Shown here piece after piece: positions 4,693 through 11,128 of a stretch of DNA of 22,738 bases. Source of the DNA: a virus; the IMG/VR virus record IMGVR_UViG_3300048588_000268, positions 1 to 22,738 of that record; one strand, written 5' to 3'. Made by a program: the position numbers and the translations under genes. Positions within the stretch are counted from its first letter, which is position 1. The number at the start of each line of letters is the position of its first letter. Under the pieces are notes generated by a model. It saw only the letters and a program-made list of their open reading frames with translations. It was not told where the DNA came from and made no database searches.

Positions 4693-5001
4693 CCGCAACA
4701 GGCCCTCGTCGTCCACATCGCCCACGTAGTCATCGCCTGCTCGAATGGCAAGAATCGTCCGCCTCGCCACGTCCCACATCCTGTCATCGCGTTGCACCAC
4801 AACCACGCGGCAGCACCGCTCGCGCTCTGCAGCCACCGCAGCGCGCAGCCGCTCGATCTCCTCCACCGCTGCTTTCAGCGCCAGCACCGCGCCGGTCGGC
4901 GTGCCGTGCGCCTGCCAGTAGTCGTACAACTCGTGCGGCGTCAGGTGCAGGCTGTAGTTGATCCGCCAGCACGCCAGGTCCAGGGGTTTGTCCTCAAGCA
5001 T
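4687..5001 (-). CDS. Hypothetical phage protein with coiled coil, 104 aa
   Basis: A segment LTPHELYDYWQAHGTPTG is followed by a heptad-like helix (AAVEEIERLRAAVAAERERC) and an acidic end. Coiled-coil proteins with AVEEIERLRA are frequent in phage early regions. The ATG (5001-4999) overlaps the end of the upstream gene by 8 nt. The TAA is the complement of TTA in the right core of attC-like site 9, so this is the phage gene at which the cassette array begins. Function unknown. Confidence 0.72.
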   Translation of the reverse strand: MLEDKPLDLACWRINYSLHLTPHELYDYWQAHGTPTGAVLALKAAVEEIERLRAAVAAERERCCRVVVVQRDDRMWDVARRTILAIRAGDDYVGDVDDEGLLRA

Positions 5002-5245
5002 CTGCCCACTCCCACACCACCGCCTTCAGTGCGCCGTTCCTGCCCACGGGCCGCTGGACTGATGGCTTCACCCGGGCCATGTCGCGCAGCGTGTACACCA
5101 CGCGGCGCACCGCGCGTTCGTCGGCCTGCAGTTCCCAGGCCAGGTCGTTCACCGTCCACGGCCCGCGCTGCAGGGCCAGCGTCACGTCGATCGTGTTGAC
5201 GATGGCTCCGCGCAGGGTGCGGCGCGTTTTGCTCGGCAGCGGCAT
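4994..5245 (-). CDS. Winged-helix DNA-binding-like protein, 83 aa
   Basis: The region TIDVTLALQRGPWTVNDLAW followed by ADERAVRRVVYTLRDM looks like the helix-turn-helix and recognition helix of a winged-helix domain. It is followed by a short beta wing ending VVWEWADA. The ATG at 5245 gives a TGATG overlap with the upstream stop; another in-frame ATG at 5251 is also possible. The context, within a tightly overlapping leftward early operon, fits a small regulator. No specific target can be inferred. Confidence 0.65.
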   Translation of the reverse strand: MPLPSKTRRTLRGAIVNTIDVTLALQRGPWTVNDLAWELQADERAVRRVVYTLRDMARVKPSVQRPVGRNGALKAVVWEWADA

Positions 5246-5460
5246 CAGCATGCGTCTGGCCCCTGCGGCTCGCTCCACCAGCACACGCGCTCCAGGGGGC
5301 CGCCGGTGGCGGCGTCCATCCACTGTTGCCACTCGCTGTCGTACCAGCCCTGCAGGCATTCGCCGTCGGCCACGCGGCACAGCACGGTCGTGTCGCTGTC
5401 GGGCAGGCTGACGTGGGCGCTGTGCCAGGTCAGCACCTCGAATTCGTCGGTGGGCGTCAT
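5245..5460 (-). CDS. DUF551-like protein, 71 aa
   Basis: The spacing W-HSAHVSLPDSDTTVLCRVADG, then GWYDSEWQQWMDA and VCWWSEPQGP resembles DUF551-type phage proteins, which open with a W..v.e.LP....VL pattern and end in a W..lP-like motif. The function of that family is unknown. The ATG lies in an ATGA overlap with the upstream gene, and the stop shares a base with the downstream start. Family assignment is by eye. Confidence 0.65.
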   Translation of the reverse strand: MTPTDEFEVLTWHSAHVSLPDSDTTVLCRVADGECLQGWYDSEWQQWMDAATGGPLERVCWWSEPQGPDAC

Positions 5461-5921
5461 CGTTTGGCCTCTGCCAGGCGCCGTGCGCGCCAGTCGCGCG
5501 TGATTTGGCCGCCGCGCCAGCCGGCCGGCGGGGTGAACGTGAACCTGTGGTCCGTGCCGTGCGGGATCACGCGCACCTGCACGCCGTGCGGGTTGGTGGC
5601 GGGCGTGGCCGGGTCCAGGCCCACACGGGCAGGCGGTTGCCGCACCGCGTGCAGCCGCTGCCGTGGGCCGACGATGCTGCTGGCGTCAGCCGGGGCGTGG
5701 CTGGCCAGCCACCATTGGGCCGGCGCTCGCCCGCCGTGCCAGCGGCGGTACACGAGCCCGGCGTTGGCCAGGTTGGTCAGCACGGCGCCGGCCCGGTTGC
5801 GGGTGGCGCGCAGCACGTCGGCCACCTGCTGTGTGTTCAGGCCGTGGCGCTCGGCGCGGGCCAGGGCCTGCAGCACGAGCGGTTCGCCCTTGCCGGGGCG
5901 GTGGCGGGCGTGGTTAGGCAT
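5457..5921 (-). CDS. Winged-helix phage protein, 154 aa
   Basis: Residues 15-55 (LVLQALARAERHGLNTQQVA, then RNRAGAVLTNLANAGLVYRR) form a winged-helix domain of the kind that controls stepwise strand or DNA binding in MarR-like proteins. The Pro/Arg-rich C-terminal half looks less ordered. The ATG at 5921 has GGAGG in good position and overlaps the upstream gene by 8 nt; a longer frame to 6062 is shadow coding. Likely a DNA-binding early protein; the specific role is unknown. Confidence 0.72.
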   Translation of the reverse strand: MPNHARHRPGKGEPLVLQALARAERHGLNTQQVADVLRATRNRAGAVLTNLANAGLVYRRWHGGRAPAQWWLASHAPADASSIVGPRQRLHAVRQPPARVGLDPATPATNPHGVQVRVIPHGTDHRFTFTPPAGWRGGQITRDWRARRLAEAKR

Positions 5922-6534
5922 GGTTGAGCTCCTCCCACAGGATGTTGCTCGGCCGCTGGTCCAGGCCCAGGCTGTCGGCCAGGCCGTCGGCCAGGTGGTG
6001 CAGCTGGTGCACGCTGCCGTCGTTGACCACCAGGGTGTCGGCGCCGGCCATGAGGTCGGCATAGTGGGTTTCGCTGCTGTGCGGCTCGACGGCGCTGACG
6101 CGGCTGCGGCTGATGCCGACCAGGTGCGCGCCCCACTCGCGCACGGCGCGCGCTTCGTTGGGGTAGCGCACGTCAGTGATGACGATGCGGTCGTGCACGG
6201 GTTGCGCGGTGTGCAGGCCCAGGCGCAGCCGCATGATGCGCACCCAGATGTCGTGGTCCAGGCTGCGGCCGCATTCGGTGCCCAGCACCTGCAGCAGGCG
6301 TCGGGCGCTGAACCCCAGGCCGGGCAGCGGCTGCTCTTTGAGGTGGCGCTCGGTGAGGTAGGCGTGGTCCACGTCTGCGGCGCGCATCACGGTGAGCGCG
6401 GCCTCGCGCACGGGGTCGGCAAAAGCGAACCGCGCAAACCCGTAGGCGCTGACGAGGCGCCAGGCGAAGGTGTCCTTGCCGGCGCCGGCGGGGCCGGTGA
6501 GGGCGACGAGGGTGGTGGTGTCGGCGGCTGCCAT
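5914..6534 (-). CDS. Deoxynucleoside monophosphate kinase-like protein, 206 aa
   Basis: The P-loop GPAGAGKDT lies at residues 14-22 and is followed by an AFADPVREA segment. A later stretch, IVITDVRYPNEARAVREWG, is typical of phage dNMP kinases (T4 gp1 type) and of adenylate-kinase-like P-loop folds. Such enzymes phosphorylate dNMPs to feed phage DNA synthesis. The length is near that of shorter family members. The gene lies between the 85-aa protein and the winged-helix gene, with 5 nt before it and an 8-nt overlap after it. The kinase class is confident; substrate range cannot be read from sequence. Confidence 0.85.
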   Translation of the reverse strand: MAAADTTTLVALTGPAGAGKDTFAWRLVSAYGFARFAFADPVREAALTVMRAADVDHAYLTERHLKEQPLPGLGFSARRLLQVLGTECGRSLDHDIWVRIMRLRLGLHTAQPVHDRIVITDVRYPNEARAVREWGAHLVGISRSRVSAVEPHSSETHYADLMAGADTLVVNDGSVHQLHHLADGLADSLGLDQRPSNILWEELNHA

Positions 6535-6539
6535 CTGCC

Positions 6540-6797
6540 TTACCCCTTGATGCGGTGGCGGACGATGCCGACAATGCCGTTTTGCAGCGCAGCCTGGTCG
6601 CCTGCGTTGTCCAAGAACGGGCTGCTGCGCCCGTCAGTGACGCGCAGATAGTCCACCTCGACTCTTGCGGTGTTCACGATGACCTGGCTCAGGTCGCTGA
6701 TCTGCCGCGCCTGCTCGATCGTGATGGTGCCGGCCTTGATGCCGTCGATCGCATCGAACAGTCTGGCGCGCAGGCCTTCAATGTCGTGTGTATTCAT
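6540..6797 (-). CDS. Conserved small phage protein, 85 aa
   Basis: The protein is largely helical: IEGLRARLFDAIDGIKAG, then TIEQARQISDLSQVIVNTAR. This arrangement recurs in small phage early proteins of unknown function. It begins in an ATGA overlap with the HNH gene and ends five bases before the dNMP kinase start. The C-terminal 30 residues are less conserved-looking. No enzymatic motif is seen. Confidence 0.72.
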   Translation of the reverse strand: MNTHDIEGLRARLFDAIDGIKAGTITIEQARQISDLSQVIVNTARVEVDYLRVTDGRSSPFLDNAGDQAALQNGIVGIVRHRIKG

Positions 6798-7456
6798 GGT
6801 TGGGCGTCCTGCCTAATGGCGTGATTGATCTGGCGGTTGAGTGCCCCGCGCAGCTGCACCAGCTTGGCCAGTGGCCTGGGCAGTTGATGCACGCTGTTGC
6901 GCTGCATCAGCGCGGAGCGCGTGATGCACTCCAGAGCGTCGGGGGTGATCTGCGCCGCGTCCGTGGTGCTGCGGCCGGGCTTGAAAACCACCACGTAGCC
7001 TGCCGGTACCGTGCCCACGTCGCGCTCCCAAACCACGCGCATGTAGGCCTTCCAGCGCCGGTTGGGCGGCCCCGGGTCGTCACTGAACTTCTGTTCGAGC
7101 ACGCCTTTGTTCACGCGCAGTGTCCCCACCGGGACCCAGTTGTGGGGGCGGTTGCCAGCGACAAACCGCGACTGCACGCTGCGCCCGCCGGGCTGGTAGT
7201 GCACGCCGCGGTTCCAAGGGGTCGTGCCCGGCTTCAACTGTGTGGCCATGCCGCCATGGCCAGGGTTGCGGCTCCGGCGACGGGCTGTCTCGCGCACCCA
7301 GTCGGGGTTCTTTGTCAGCCCGAGCTTGGCCGCCTTCTGGTGCACCGTGCCAGTTTTGCGGCCCAGGGCGCGCGCGATGTCGGCCGTCAACGTGTCGGCG
7401 TAGTGCTGCAGCAGCACCTGACACTCGGCCTCTGTCCAGAACCGGCGCGCGGCCAT
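6794..7456 (-). CDS. HNH-type endonuclease-like protein with N-terminal HTH, 220 aa
   Basis: Residues 5-50 (WTEAECQVLLQHYADTLT, RALGRKTGTVHQKAAKLGL) form an SANT/HTH-like DNA-binding domain. The middle carries PGTTPWNRGVHYQPGGR and PHNWVPVGTLRV, then YMRVVWERDVGTVPAGYVVV and ITRSALMQRNSVHQLP. This matches the phage HNH endonuclease family with an H-N-H core near VWERD...VPAG.VV. Not all metal-binding histidines are obvious, so activity is not certain. The start shares a base with the upstream stop (TGATG); the frame to 7690 is shadow sequence. Such enzymes often sit near replication or packaging functions. Confidence 0.75.
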   Translation of the reverse strand: MAARRFWTEAECQVLLQHYADTLTADIARALGRKTGTVHQKAAKLGLTKNPDWVRETARRRSRNPGHGGMATQLKPGTTPWNRGVHYQPGGRSVQSRFVAGNRPHNWVPVGTLRVNKGVLEQKFSDDPGPPNRRWKAYMRVVWERDVGTVPAGYVVVFKPGRSTTDAAQITPDALECITRSALMQRNSVHQLPRPLAKLVQLRGALNRQINHAIRQDAQP

Positions 7457-7677
7457 CACGCCACCCCCATCGCCGCGGCCTTGTCCGCTGCGTCGTTGAG
7501 CGCCTGGGCGTGGTGTTCGGCGGCGCTGAGGGTCAGGCACTCGGCCAGCGCCACGGCGCGGCGTGGCGTCTGGCGTGTGGCGTCTGGCGGCGCTTCCAGG
7601 CAGCGCACGACGACGTAGACGCTGCGGCCGTCCTGGGCGCGCACGGGGCCGTGGGCGCGGTACACGGGCGCGTTCAT
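7456..7677 (-). CDS. Hypothetical protein, 73 aa
   Basis: The protein begins MNAPVYRAHGPVRAQDGRSV and continues with a beta-like YVVVRCLEAPPDATR and an Ala-rich helix to the end. The ATG (7677-7675) is set by an ATGA overlap with the upstream membrane-protein gene. No family recognised. The context is the tightly packed phage early operon. Confidence 0.65.
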   Translation of the reverse strand: MNAPVYRAHGPVRAQDGRSVYVVVRCLEAPPDATRQTPRRAVALAECLTLSAAEHHAQALNDAADKAAAMGVA

Positions 7678-8048
7678 GGCCGGCTCGCAATGTGCAGCTG
7701 GCGCCGCTGCTGCTGGGCCAGGCGGGCGCGCAGTTCTTCGAGCGCCAGTGCGTCGTCCCACATCAGCCGCTTGTACTGGCCGATCTGGCGCTCGGTTTCG
7801 GCCACCTGGCGGGCCACCAGCCACAGGCGCCAGCGGCGCAGCGCGGCGCGCAGGCGGCGCCGGGGGCCGTGCAGCGGCAGCGCGGGGGCTGCCAGGCTGC
7901 ACGCGGCGGTGTCGGCGCTCTGGCTGCACAGCAGCCAGCTGACGAGGGCGATGCACACCAGCACGCCGATCACGCAGGCCAGGATGACGCTGAGCGCGGT
8001 CTGGGCGCTGAGAGGGCGCTGCCCGGGGTAGGGGTGGCGGGCGTTCAT
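7674..8048 (-). CDS. Single-span membrane protein with coiled coil, 124 aa
   Basis: Residues 16-42 (ALSVILACVIGVLVCIALVS) form a transmembrane helix after a short N-terminus. A basic stretch (PRRRLRAALRRWRLWLVARQ) and a coiled coil (DDALALEELRARLAQQQRRQ) follow. It overlaps the lipoprotein gene upstream. The combination recalls spanin-like pairs, but the order (lipoprotein first), the position in an early operon and the lack of a nested Rz1 argue against a lysis role. Membrane topology is inferred from hydrophobicity. Confidence 0.7.
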   Translation of the reverse strand: MNARHPYPGQRPLSAQTALSVILACVIGVLVCIALVSWLLCSQSADTAACSLAAPALPLHGPRRRLRAALRRWRLWLVARQVAETERQIGQYKRLMWDDALALEELRARLAQQQRRQLHIASRP

Positions 8049-8341
8049 TGGCACACCCCGGCCCACGGCCCCAGGGCGCCGGCGCTGCTGCCCGGGCGGG
8101 CGGTGCAGAGCACGGGCGGCGGCAGCGCGTGGGGGTCTGTGTTCAGCGGGGCCAGCACGGCGTCGCGGCACTGGCGGTAGAGCGCGGCGGCGTCGGTGCC
8201 GGCGGGCAGGGCTTCGAGCGCCGGGCAGGCGGCCTGCACCTGGGCCACGGGCAGCCGCGGGGCGGTGCTGCAGCCGCCCAGGGTCAGCGTGGCGCCGGCC
8301 AGTAACACAGGCATCAACACAAAACGGTTGGTCGTGCTCAT
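8045..8341 (-). CDS. Predicted lipoprotein, 98 aa
   Basis: The signal peptide FVLMPVLLAGATLTLGGC ends in a lipobox (LGGC, lipidated Cys near residue 24), giving a mature protein of about 75 residues with four further cysteines. It should be exported and lipid-anchored. The start is fixed by an ATGA overlap with the preceding gene and by the signal peptide; the frame to 8536 is shadow. It may work with the adjacent membrane protein, perhaps as a superinfection or envelope factor, but this is speculation. Confidence 0.78.
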   Translation of the reverse strand: MSTTNRFVLMPVLLAGATLTLGGCSTAPRLPVAQVQAACPALEALPAGTDAAALYRQCRDAVLAPLNTDPHALPPPVLCTARPGSSAGALGPWAGVCQ

Positions 8342-8811
8342 GCCGCGGCTCCGGCAAACGCGTCTTCGGCGCGGCGCTGGTGCGCCACCTTGGCTGCGGC
8401 GGCGGCGGTGGCGGCCGGCGCGGGGGCGTCCACCACCAGCAGCAGGTGGCCGCGCTGCAGCACGGCCCGCGGGTAGTGCGGGTAGTCGTCGCGGTGGATC
8501 TCGCGGAAACCCTGCGCCGCGAGCGCGTCGAGCCACCGCTGACAGCGGCCGTTGTCGCTGGTGAGCAGCCGGGTAGTGATGCGCAGCGCGCGCAGCCGGC
8601 GTGTCGTGCTGCGGTCAGGCCGGTGCCAGGTGTGGCTGATGTCGCCGGGGAAAACCTCCAGACCCTGGGCTGCCAGGGCGGGCAGCACGGGCTCCAGGCG
8701 TTCGAGCAGCGGGGCCAGCTGGTGCAGCTCGGCCAGGCGGCGGTTCAGGTCGTCGTGGGCGCGCTCTGTGGCCTGGGCCAGCAGGGTCCGGCCGGTGCGG
8801 GTGGTGTGCAT
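8338..8811 (-). CDS. First gene of the leftward early operon, hypothetical, 157 aa
   Basis: The protein has a helical N-terminal half (LAQATERAHDDLNRRLAELH, then LERLEPVLPALAAQGLEV), a basic middle and an Ala-rich end. The ATG at 8811 has GGAGG with a 5-nt spacer; an in-frame ATG at 8823 has no Shine-Dalgarno. It follows the leftward promoter by about 30 nt. The position resembles the first gene of a lambda-type pL operon, but no known function (such as N antiterminator) is recognised. Confidence 0.72.
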   Translation of the reverse strand: MHTTRTGRTLLAQATERAHDDLNRRLAELHQLAPLLERLEPVLPALAAQGLEVFPGDISHTWHRPDRSTTRRLRALRITTRLLTSDNGRCQRWLDALAAQGFREIHRDDYPHYPRAVLQRGHLLLVVDAPAPAATAAAAAKVAHQRRAEDAFAGAAA

Positions 8812-8848
8812 CGTCGCCTCCATGCGGCCGGTGTGGCCGTGGAGGCGA

Positions 8849-8878
8849 AGTATGGAACCTAAAGTTAGTGCCAGTCAA
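8849..8878 (-). promoter_or_regulatory. Leftward early promoter (pL-like) with operator
   Basis: On the minus strand, TTGACT (8878-8873) and CATACT (8854-8849) are 18 bp apart. The spacer contains CTAACTTTAGGTTC, nearly identical to that in the rightward promoter at 10384-10413 (shared CTAACTYTAGGTTCCATA). The start would be near 8842, so the 5' leader is about 30 nt. It drives the whole leftward operon including the cassette array. Confidence 0.75.
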
Positions 8879-8942
8879 GCACCCAAGGTTACGATCCTGC
8901 TAGCATGCGCTCGCGCTCGACAGTCGGGCGTTGGAGATCCTG

Positions 8943-9221
8943 ATGTTGGTGGACAAGCAAACCCAGGCCGAGCGGGCCGCGGGCGTGGCCTGCGTGGCGC
9001 GCCTGGTGAACTATGTGGTGATCGAGGTGTCTGCAGACGGCACGTGCAAGCCCGTGTCGTTCAAGGACGGCGGGCGGCTGGACGCCAGCTGGGCGCCCAT
9101 GCCGCGCGACCAGCTGCTGCGCAAGATGCCGCAGATCCTGGGCGAGGCGGTGGAGAACGCTGGCGGCCCGCCCTACGTGCCGGCGCCGGCTACGGCCGAT
9201 CAGGTGGCGGCGTCTGGCTGA
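8943..9221 (+). CDS. Lone rightward gene in the immunity region, 92 aa, hypothetical
   Basis: The protein begins MLVDKQTQAERAAGVACVAR and has a helical N-terminus, a beta-like middle (NYVVIEVSADGTCKPVSF) and a Pro-rich tail. The ATG at 8943 has GGAG 6 nt upstream; the in-frame TTG at 8931 is less likely. Its last 22 nt overlap the 3' end of the leftward gene at 9200-9415, a convergent tail-to-tail arrangement without an obvious terminator. Only a weak -10-like TAGCAT (8901-8906) precedes it. No family recognised. Confidence 0.65.
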   Translation: MLVDKQTQAERAAGVACVARLVNYVVIEVSADGTCKPVSFKDGGRLDASWAPMPRDQLLRKMPQILGEAVENAGGPPYVPAPATADQVAASG

Positions 9222-9415
9222 CCAGTCACCCGGTACAGGGTGCTGAACTCCACGTTGAACACCTGTGTGCCGGTCACTGGGCCGCGGTTCTTGATGCGGT
9301 AGAAGATCAGGTCGCCGTGGCCGAACGTGACCAGCGTGTCGCCGGGCAATCCGTCAAGCTGTCGCAGTTCACTGCGCAGGTGGTCCAGTGTGATGCTGTG
9401 GATCGGTGCTGACAT
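9200..9415 (-). CDS. Small hypothetical protein, 71 aa, repressor operon
   Basis: The protein begins MSAPIHSITLDHLRSELRQL and continues with short beta segments (DTLVTFGHGDLIFYRIKN). The start has a strong GGAGG and lies 9 nt after the upstream TAG, so it is the third gene of the leftward repressor operon. The layout (helix then beta) is seen in phage genes beside repressors, but I cannot name it. Its 3' end overlaps the convergent gene at 8943-9221. Confidence 0.7.
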   Translation of the reverse strand: MSAPIHSITLDHLRSELRQLDGLPGDTLVTFGHGDLIFYRIKNRGPVTGTQVFNVEFSTLYRVTGQPDAAT

Positions 9416-9424
9416 GGGGCCTCC

Positions 9425-9880
9425 CTACAGGCGTTGGCGCCGCTCTTCGGCGGCGAGTTGCTGGTTCACCCAGCGCACGACGAAAGCCCGGTGGTTGGCC
9501 AGTTCGGCGGCCACCTTCTGGCGCAGTGCCTCGACCCTGGCATCGGCCTTGGCCAGCCGGGCTTTGATGCGCCGTTCTGCGGCGCTGGGCGGTCGCCCGG
9601 CATTCTCCAGCCGCAGCTCTTCGAGTTCCTCGCGGTCGGCAGCCAGCGCGAAAGTGTCGTTGATGCGGGCGGCCTTGTCGTCGAACGCTCGCCACGCCAA
9701 CTCTTCGCGGCTCGCGGCGGCATCGGCGTAGGAGATTTCGATCAAGTCGCTGTCGAAGGCTGGCACCGCGCCCACGTGCACCATGAACTGAGCCGCCAGC
9801 GGGCCGGCTTGGTCAGCGGGCACGGGCTTGTCGGCCGGCAGCAGCATGGCCACCTTCATGCGCGGAAAGCGGCGGGCCAT
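9425..9880 (-). CDS. Hypothetical coiled-coil protein, 151 aa, repressor operon
   Basis: The N-terminal part (KVAMLLPADKPVPADQAGPL) precedes DLIEISYADAAASREELAWR. A long charged coiled coil follows (DREELEELRLENAGRPPSAA, then KARLAKADARVEALRQKV). The ATG at 9880 lies 8 nt after the repressor stop; an alternative is ATG 9859. Neither has a strong Shine-Dalgarno, so coupling to the repressor is likely. Function unknown. Confidence 0.65.
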   Translation of the reverse strand: MARRFPRMKVAMLLPADKPVPADQAGPLAAQFMVHVGAVPAFDSDLIEISYADAAASREELAWRAFDDKAARINDTFALAADREELEELRLENAGRPPSAAERRIKARLAKADARVEALRQKVAAELANHRAFVVRWVNQQLAAEERRQRL

Positions 9881-9888
9881 GGGTGCGC

Positions 9889-10344
9889 TCAGGTGGTGAG
9901 CGGCCGCCCGCGTGTATTGGCGGCGCGGCGCTTGATCTCGTCGATGCTGTCGATGTATCGCGCCAACGCTTCGTGGGTGAACCAGCCGTCGGCGCGCTCG
10001 AACTCGTAGCGCAGGTATTCCAGCACGGCCTGCTTGTTCTCCAGCGGCAGCCGTTCCAGGCCTTCGGCCAGGCGCAGGGTGTCGGCATCGGTGCGCTCGC
10101 CCTTCTTGGGGCCTGCGCCTTGGAGCAACCAGTTGACGTTGACCTGGGCTTCCTTGCATAGCGCAACGGCGTGACTCAGTTCTGGGTAGCCAAGGCCAAG
10201 AAGCCACTTCCTCGCTGCGTTTGGTGTCTTGCCTACTTTTCGGCCAAGTGCTGCGTTGCGGCCGTGACCGCGGGGGATTCCGAGTTCATCGCACAGCTCA
10301 TGCATACGGCGAGCAAAGGCTTCGCGGTCATCGTCGGTGTCCAC
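9889..10344 (-). CDS. Phage XRE-type repressor, no peptidase domain, about 151 aa
   Basis: A helix-turn-helix is visible: RRMHELCDELGIPRG, then RNAALGRKVGKTPNAARKWL, LSHAVALCKEAQVNVNWLLQG. This is the core of XRE/cI-like DNA-binding domains. The C-terminal half (LENKQAVLEYLRYEFERAD and IDSIDEIKRRAANTRGR) is helical with no S24 serine-lysine peptidase. SOS-driven self-cleavage is thus unlikely; an antirepressor could be used instead. The frame is open to an ATG at 10410, but that start lies in the operator, so an internal start is more plausible: GTG 10344 (chosen) or ATG 10305. Neither has a clear Shine-Dalgarno. Confidence 0.72.
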   Translation of the reverse strand: MDTDDDREAFARRMHELCDELGIPRGHGRNAALGRKVGKTPNAARKWLLGLGYPELSHAVALCKEAQVNVNWLLQGAGPKKGERTDADTLRLAEGLERLPLENKQAVLEYLRYEFERADGWFTHEALARYIDSIDEIKRRAANTRGRPLTT

Positions 10345-10383
10345 GGGCCGGAATGTGCCGGAACCGAAAGGCACCCTTGGTGC

Positions 10384-10413
10384 TTGCTGAAACCTAACTC
10401 TAGGTTCCATAAT
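10384..10413 (+). promoter_or_regulatory. Rightward early promoter (pR-like) with repressor operator
   Basis: TTGCTG (10384-10389) and CATAAT (10408-10413) are 18 bp apart. The spacer holds AACCTAACTCTAGGTT (10391-10406), a dyad AACCTA-N4-TAGGTT, and shares CTAACTYTAGGTTCCATA with the leftward promoter. The predicted start is about 10420, practically at the ATG of the next gene. On the opposite strand CATTAT (10414-10409) could be the -10 of a weak repressor promoter. Confidence 0.75.
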
Positions 10414-10421
10414 GCCGCCCC

Positions 10422-10673
10422 ATGAACACGTCAGCCCCCCTGGATCAAGCCATCGGCTTGGTCGGCCTCACGGCGTTGGCCCGTGAGTGCAAGGTGTCGC
10501 ACCAGGCGGTGCGCAAGTGGCAACGCGCCGGCCGCATGCCGCGCACCGAGTGGACCGGCGAGACGGCCTACAGCGTCACCATCGAGCGCATCACCGGGGG
10601 CGAAGTTCGCAAGGCCGACTTGTTGAGGCCCTGGCCGGCCGTGTGCGCCGAAGAGGCGCGCGATGCGGTCTAG
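10422..10673 (+). CDS. Cro/YdaS-like regulator, 83 aa
   Basis: The pattern LDQAIGLVGLTALARECKVS, HQAVRKWQRAGRMP, then TIERITGGEVRKADLLRPWP matches the YdaS/Cro group of phage HTH proteins (putative antitoxin family), which replace Cro in many prophages. It should bind the operators around it and oppose the repressor. It is the first gene under the rightward promoter, whose start lies only about two bases before the ATG, and no Shine-Dalgarno fits, so a leaderless mRNA is likely. Confidence 0.82.
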   Translation: MNTSAPLDQAIGLVGLTALARECKVSHQAVRKWQRAGRMPRTEWTGETAYSVTIERITGGEVRKADLLRPWPAVCAEEARDAV

Positions 10674-10826
10674 CCCGCCCCGTTTTCCCCCCTCTGGCCG
10701 CGGCGACGCGGTGCCGCTGCAACCCGCTCGGGTTGTCTCCTCCGGCCTTGGCTGCGCGTGGTTTGCCGTCCGCGCGGCCCGGGTTTCGGCGGCGGGGGCT
10801 TTTCTTCCACCACACCGCACCACGCC
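10674..10826 (+). other. Non-coding gap with a small hairpin
   Basis: No credible gene is seen in this 153-bp GC-rich gap. CAACCCG (10720-10726) and CGGGTTG (10729-10735) can pair as a short hairpin, but no T-tract follows, so it is a weak candidate for a terminator or RNA structure. Confidence 0.35.
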
Positions 10827-11084
10827 ATGAGCGCAGACCTGCACGACTACCGCGGGCGCATCACGCCCGAGACGCACTGCGCACTGGAGGCCATCAGCCG
10901 CGCCACCGGCCAGGACAGACAGGAGATCGTGCGCGAGCTGCTGCACAAATGGGCGCTGGAACAGATCCATGCGGCCAGTGTGATGCACCGCCTGCTGCAG
11001 GCCGAGGGCCTGAGCGGGATCGTCGGCGGCATCGAAGGGAGCGCGAGGGATTCTGAGGGAACCCGGGGGATTGGGCGGGCATGA
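10827..11084 (+). CDS. Small helical phage protein, 85 aa
   Basis: The region RITPETHCALEAISRATGQD then RQEIVRELLHKWALEQIHAA reads as a ribbon-helix-helix-like or helical DNA-binding core. A Gly/Ser-rich tail (GGIEGSARDSEGTRGIGRA) follows. No strong Shine-Dalgarno is visible. It lies between the Cro-like gene and the helicase, so a role in early regulation or replication is possible. Confidence 0.7.
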   Translation: MSADLHDYRGRITPETHCALEAISRATGQDRQEIVRELLHKWALEQIHAASVMHRLLQAEGLSGIVGGIEGSARDSEGTRGIGRA

Positions 11085-11128
11085 GCGCCGCGCAACGTTG
11101 GGCCGGTCAGGCCTGAGCCGGCGGCGTC

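Noticed and set aside
5326-6651. A 441-aa plus-strand frame across the kinase and winged-helix genes
   Set aside because: Antisense to a P-loop kinase and overlapping minus-strand genes; composition typical of shadow coding.
7674-8341. Spanin pair (Rz/Rz1) from the lipoprotein and membrane protein
   Set aside because: Gene order is reversed, the lipoprotein is not Pro-rich, and both are in the early leftward operon away from any endolysin or holin.
8901-8906. TAGCAT as the -10 of a promoter for the gene at 8943
   Set aside because: No -35 at a fitting distance; retained only as a weak hint.
10720-10735. Hairpin CAACCCG/CGGGTTG as a terminator after the Cro-like gene
   Set aside because: No T-tract follows and downstream early genes need read-through, so it is only noted as a structure.
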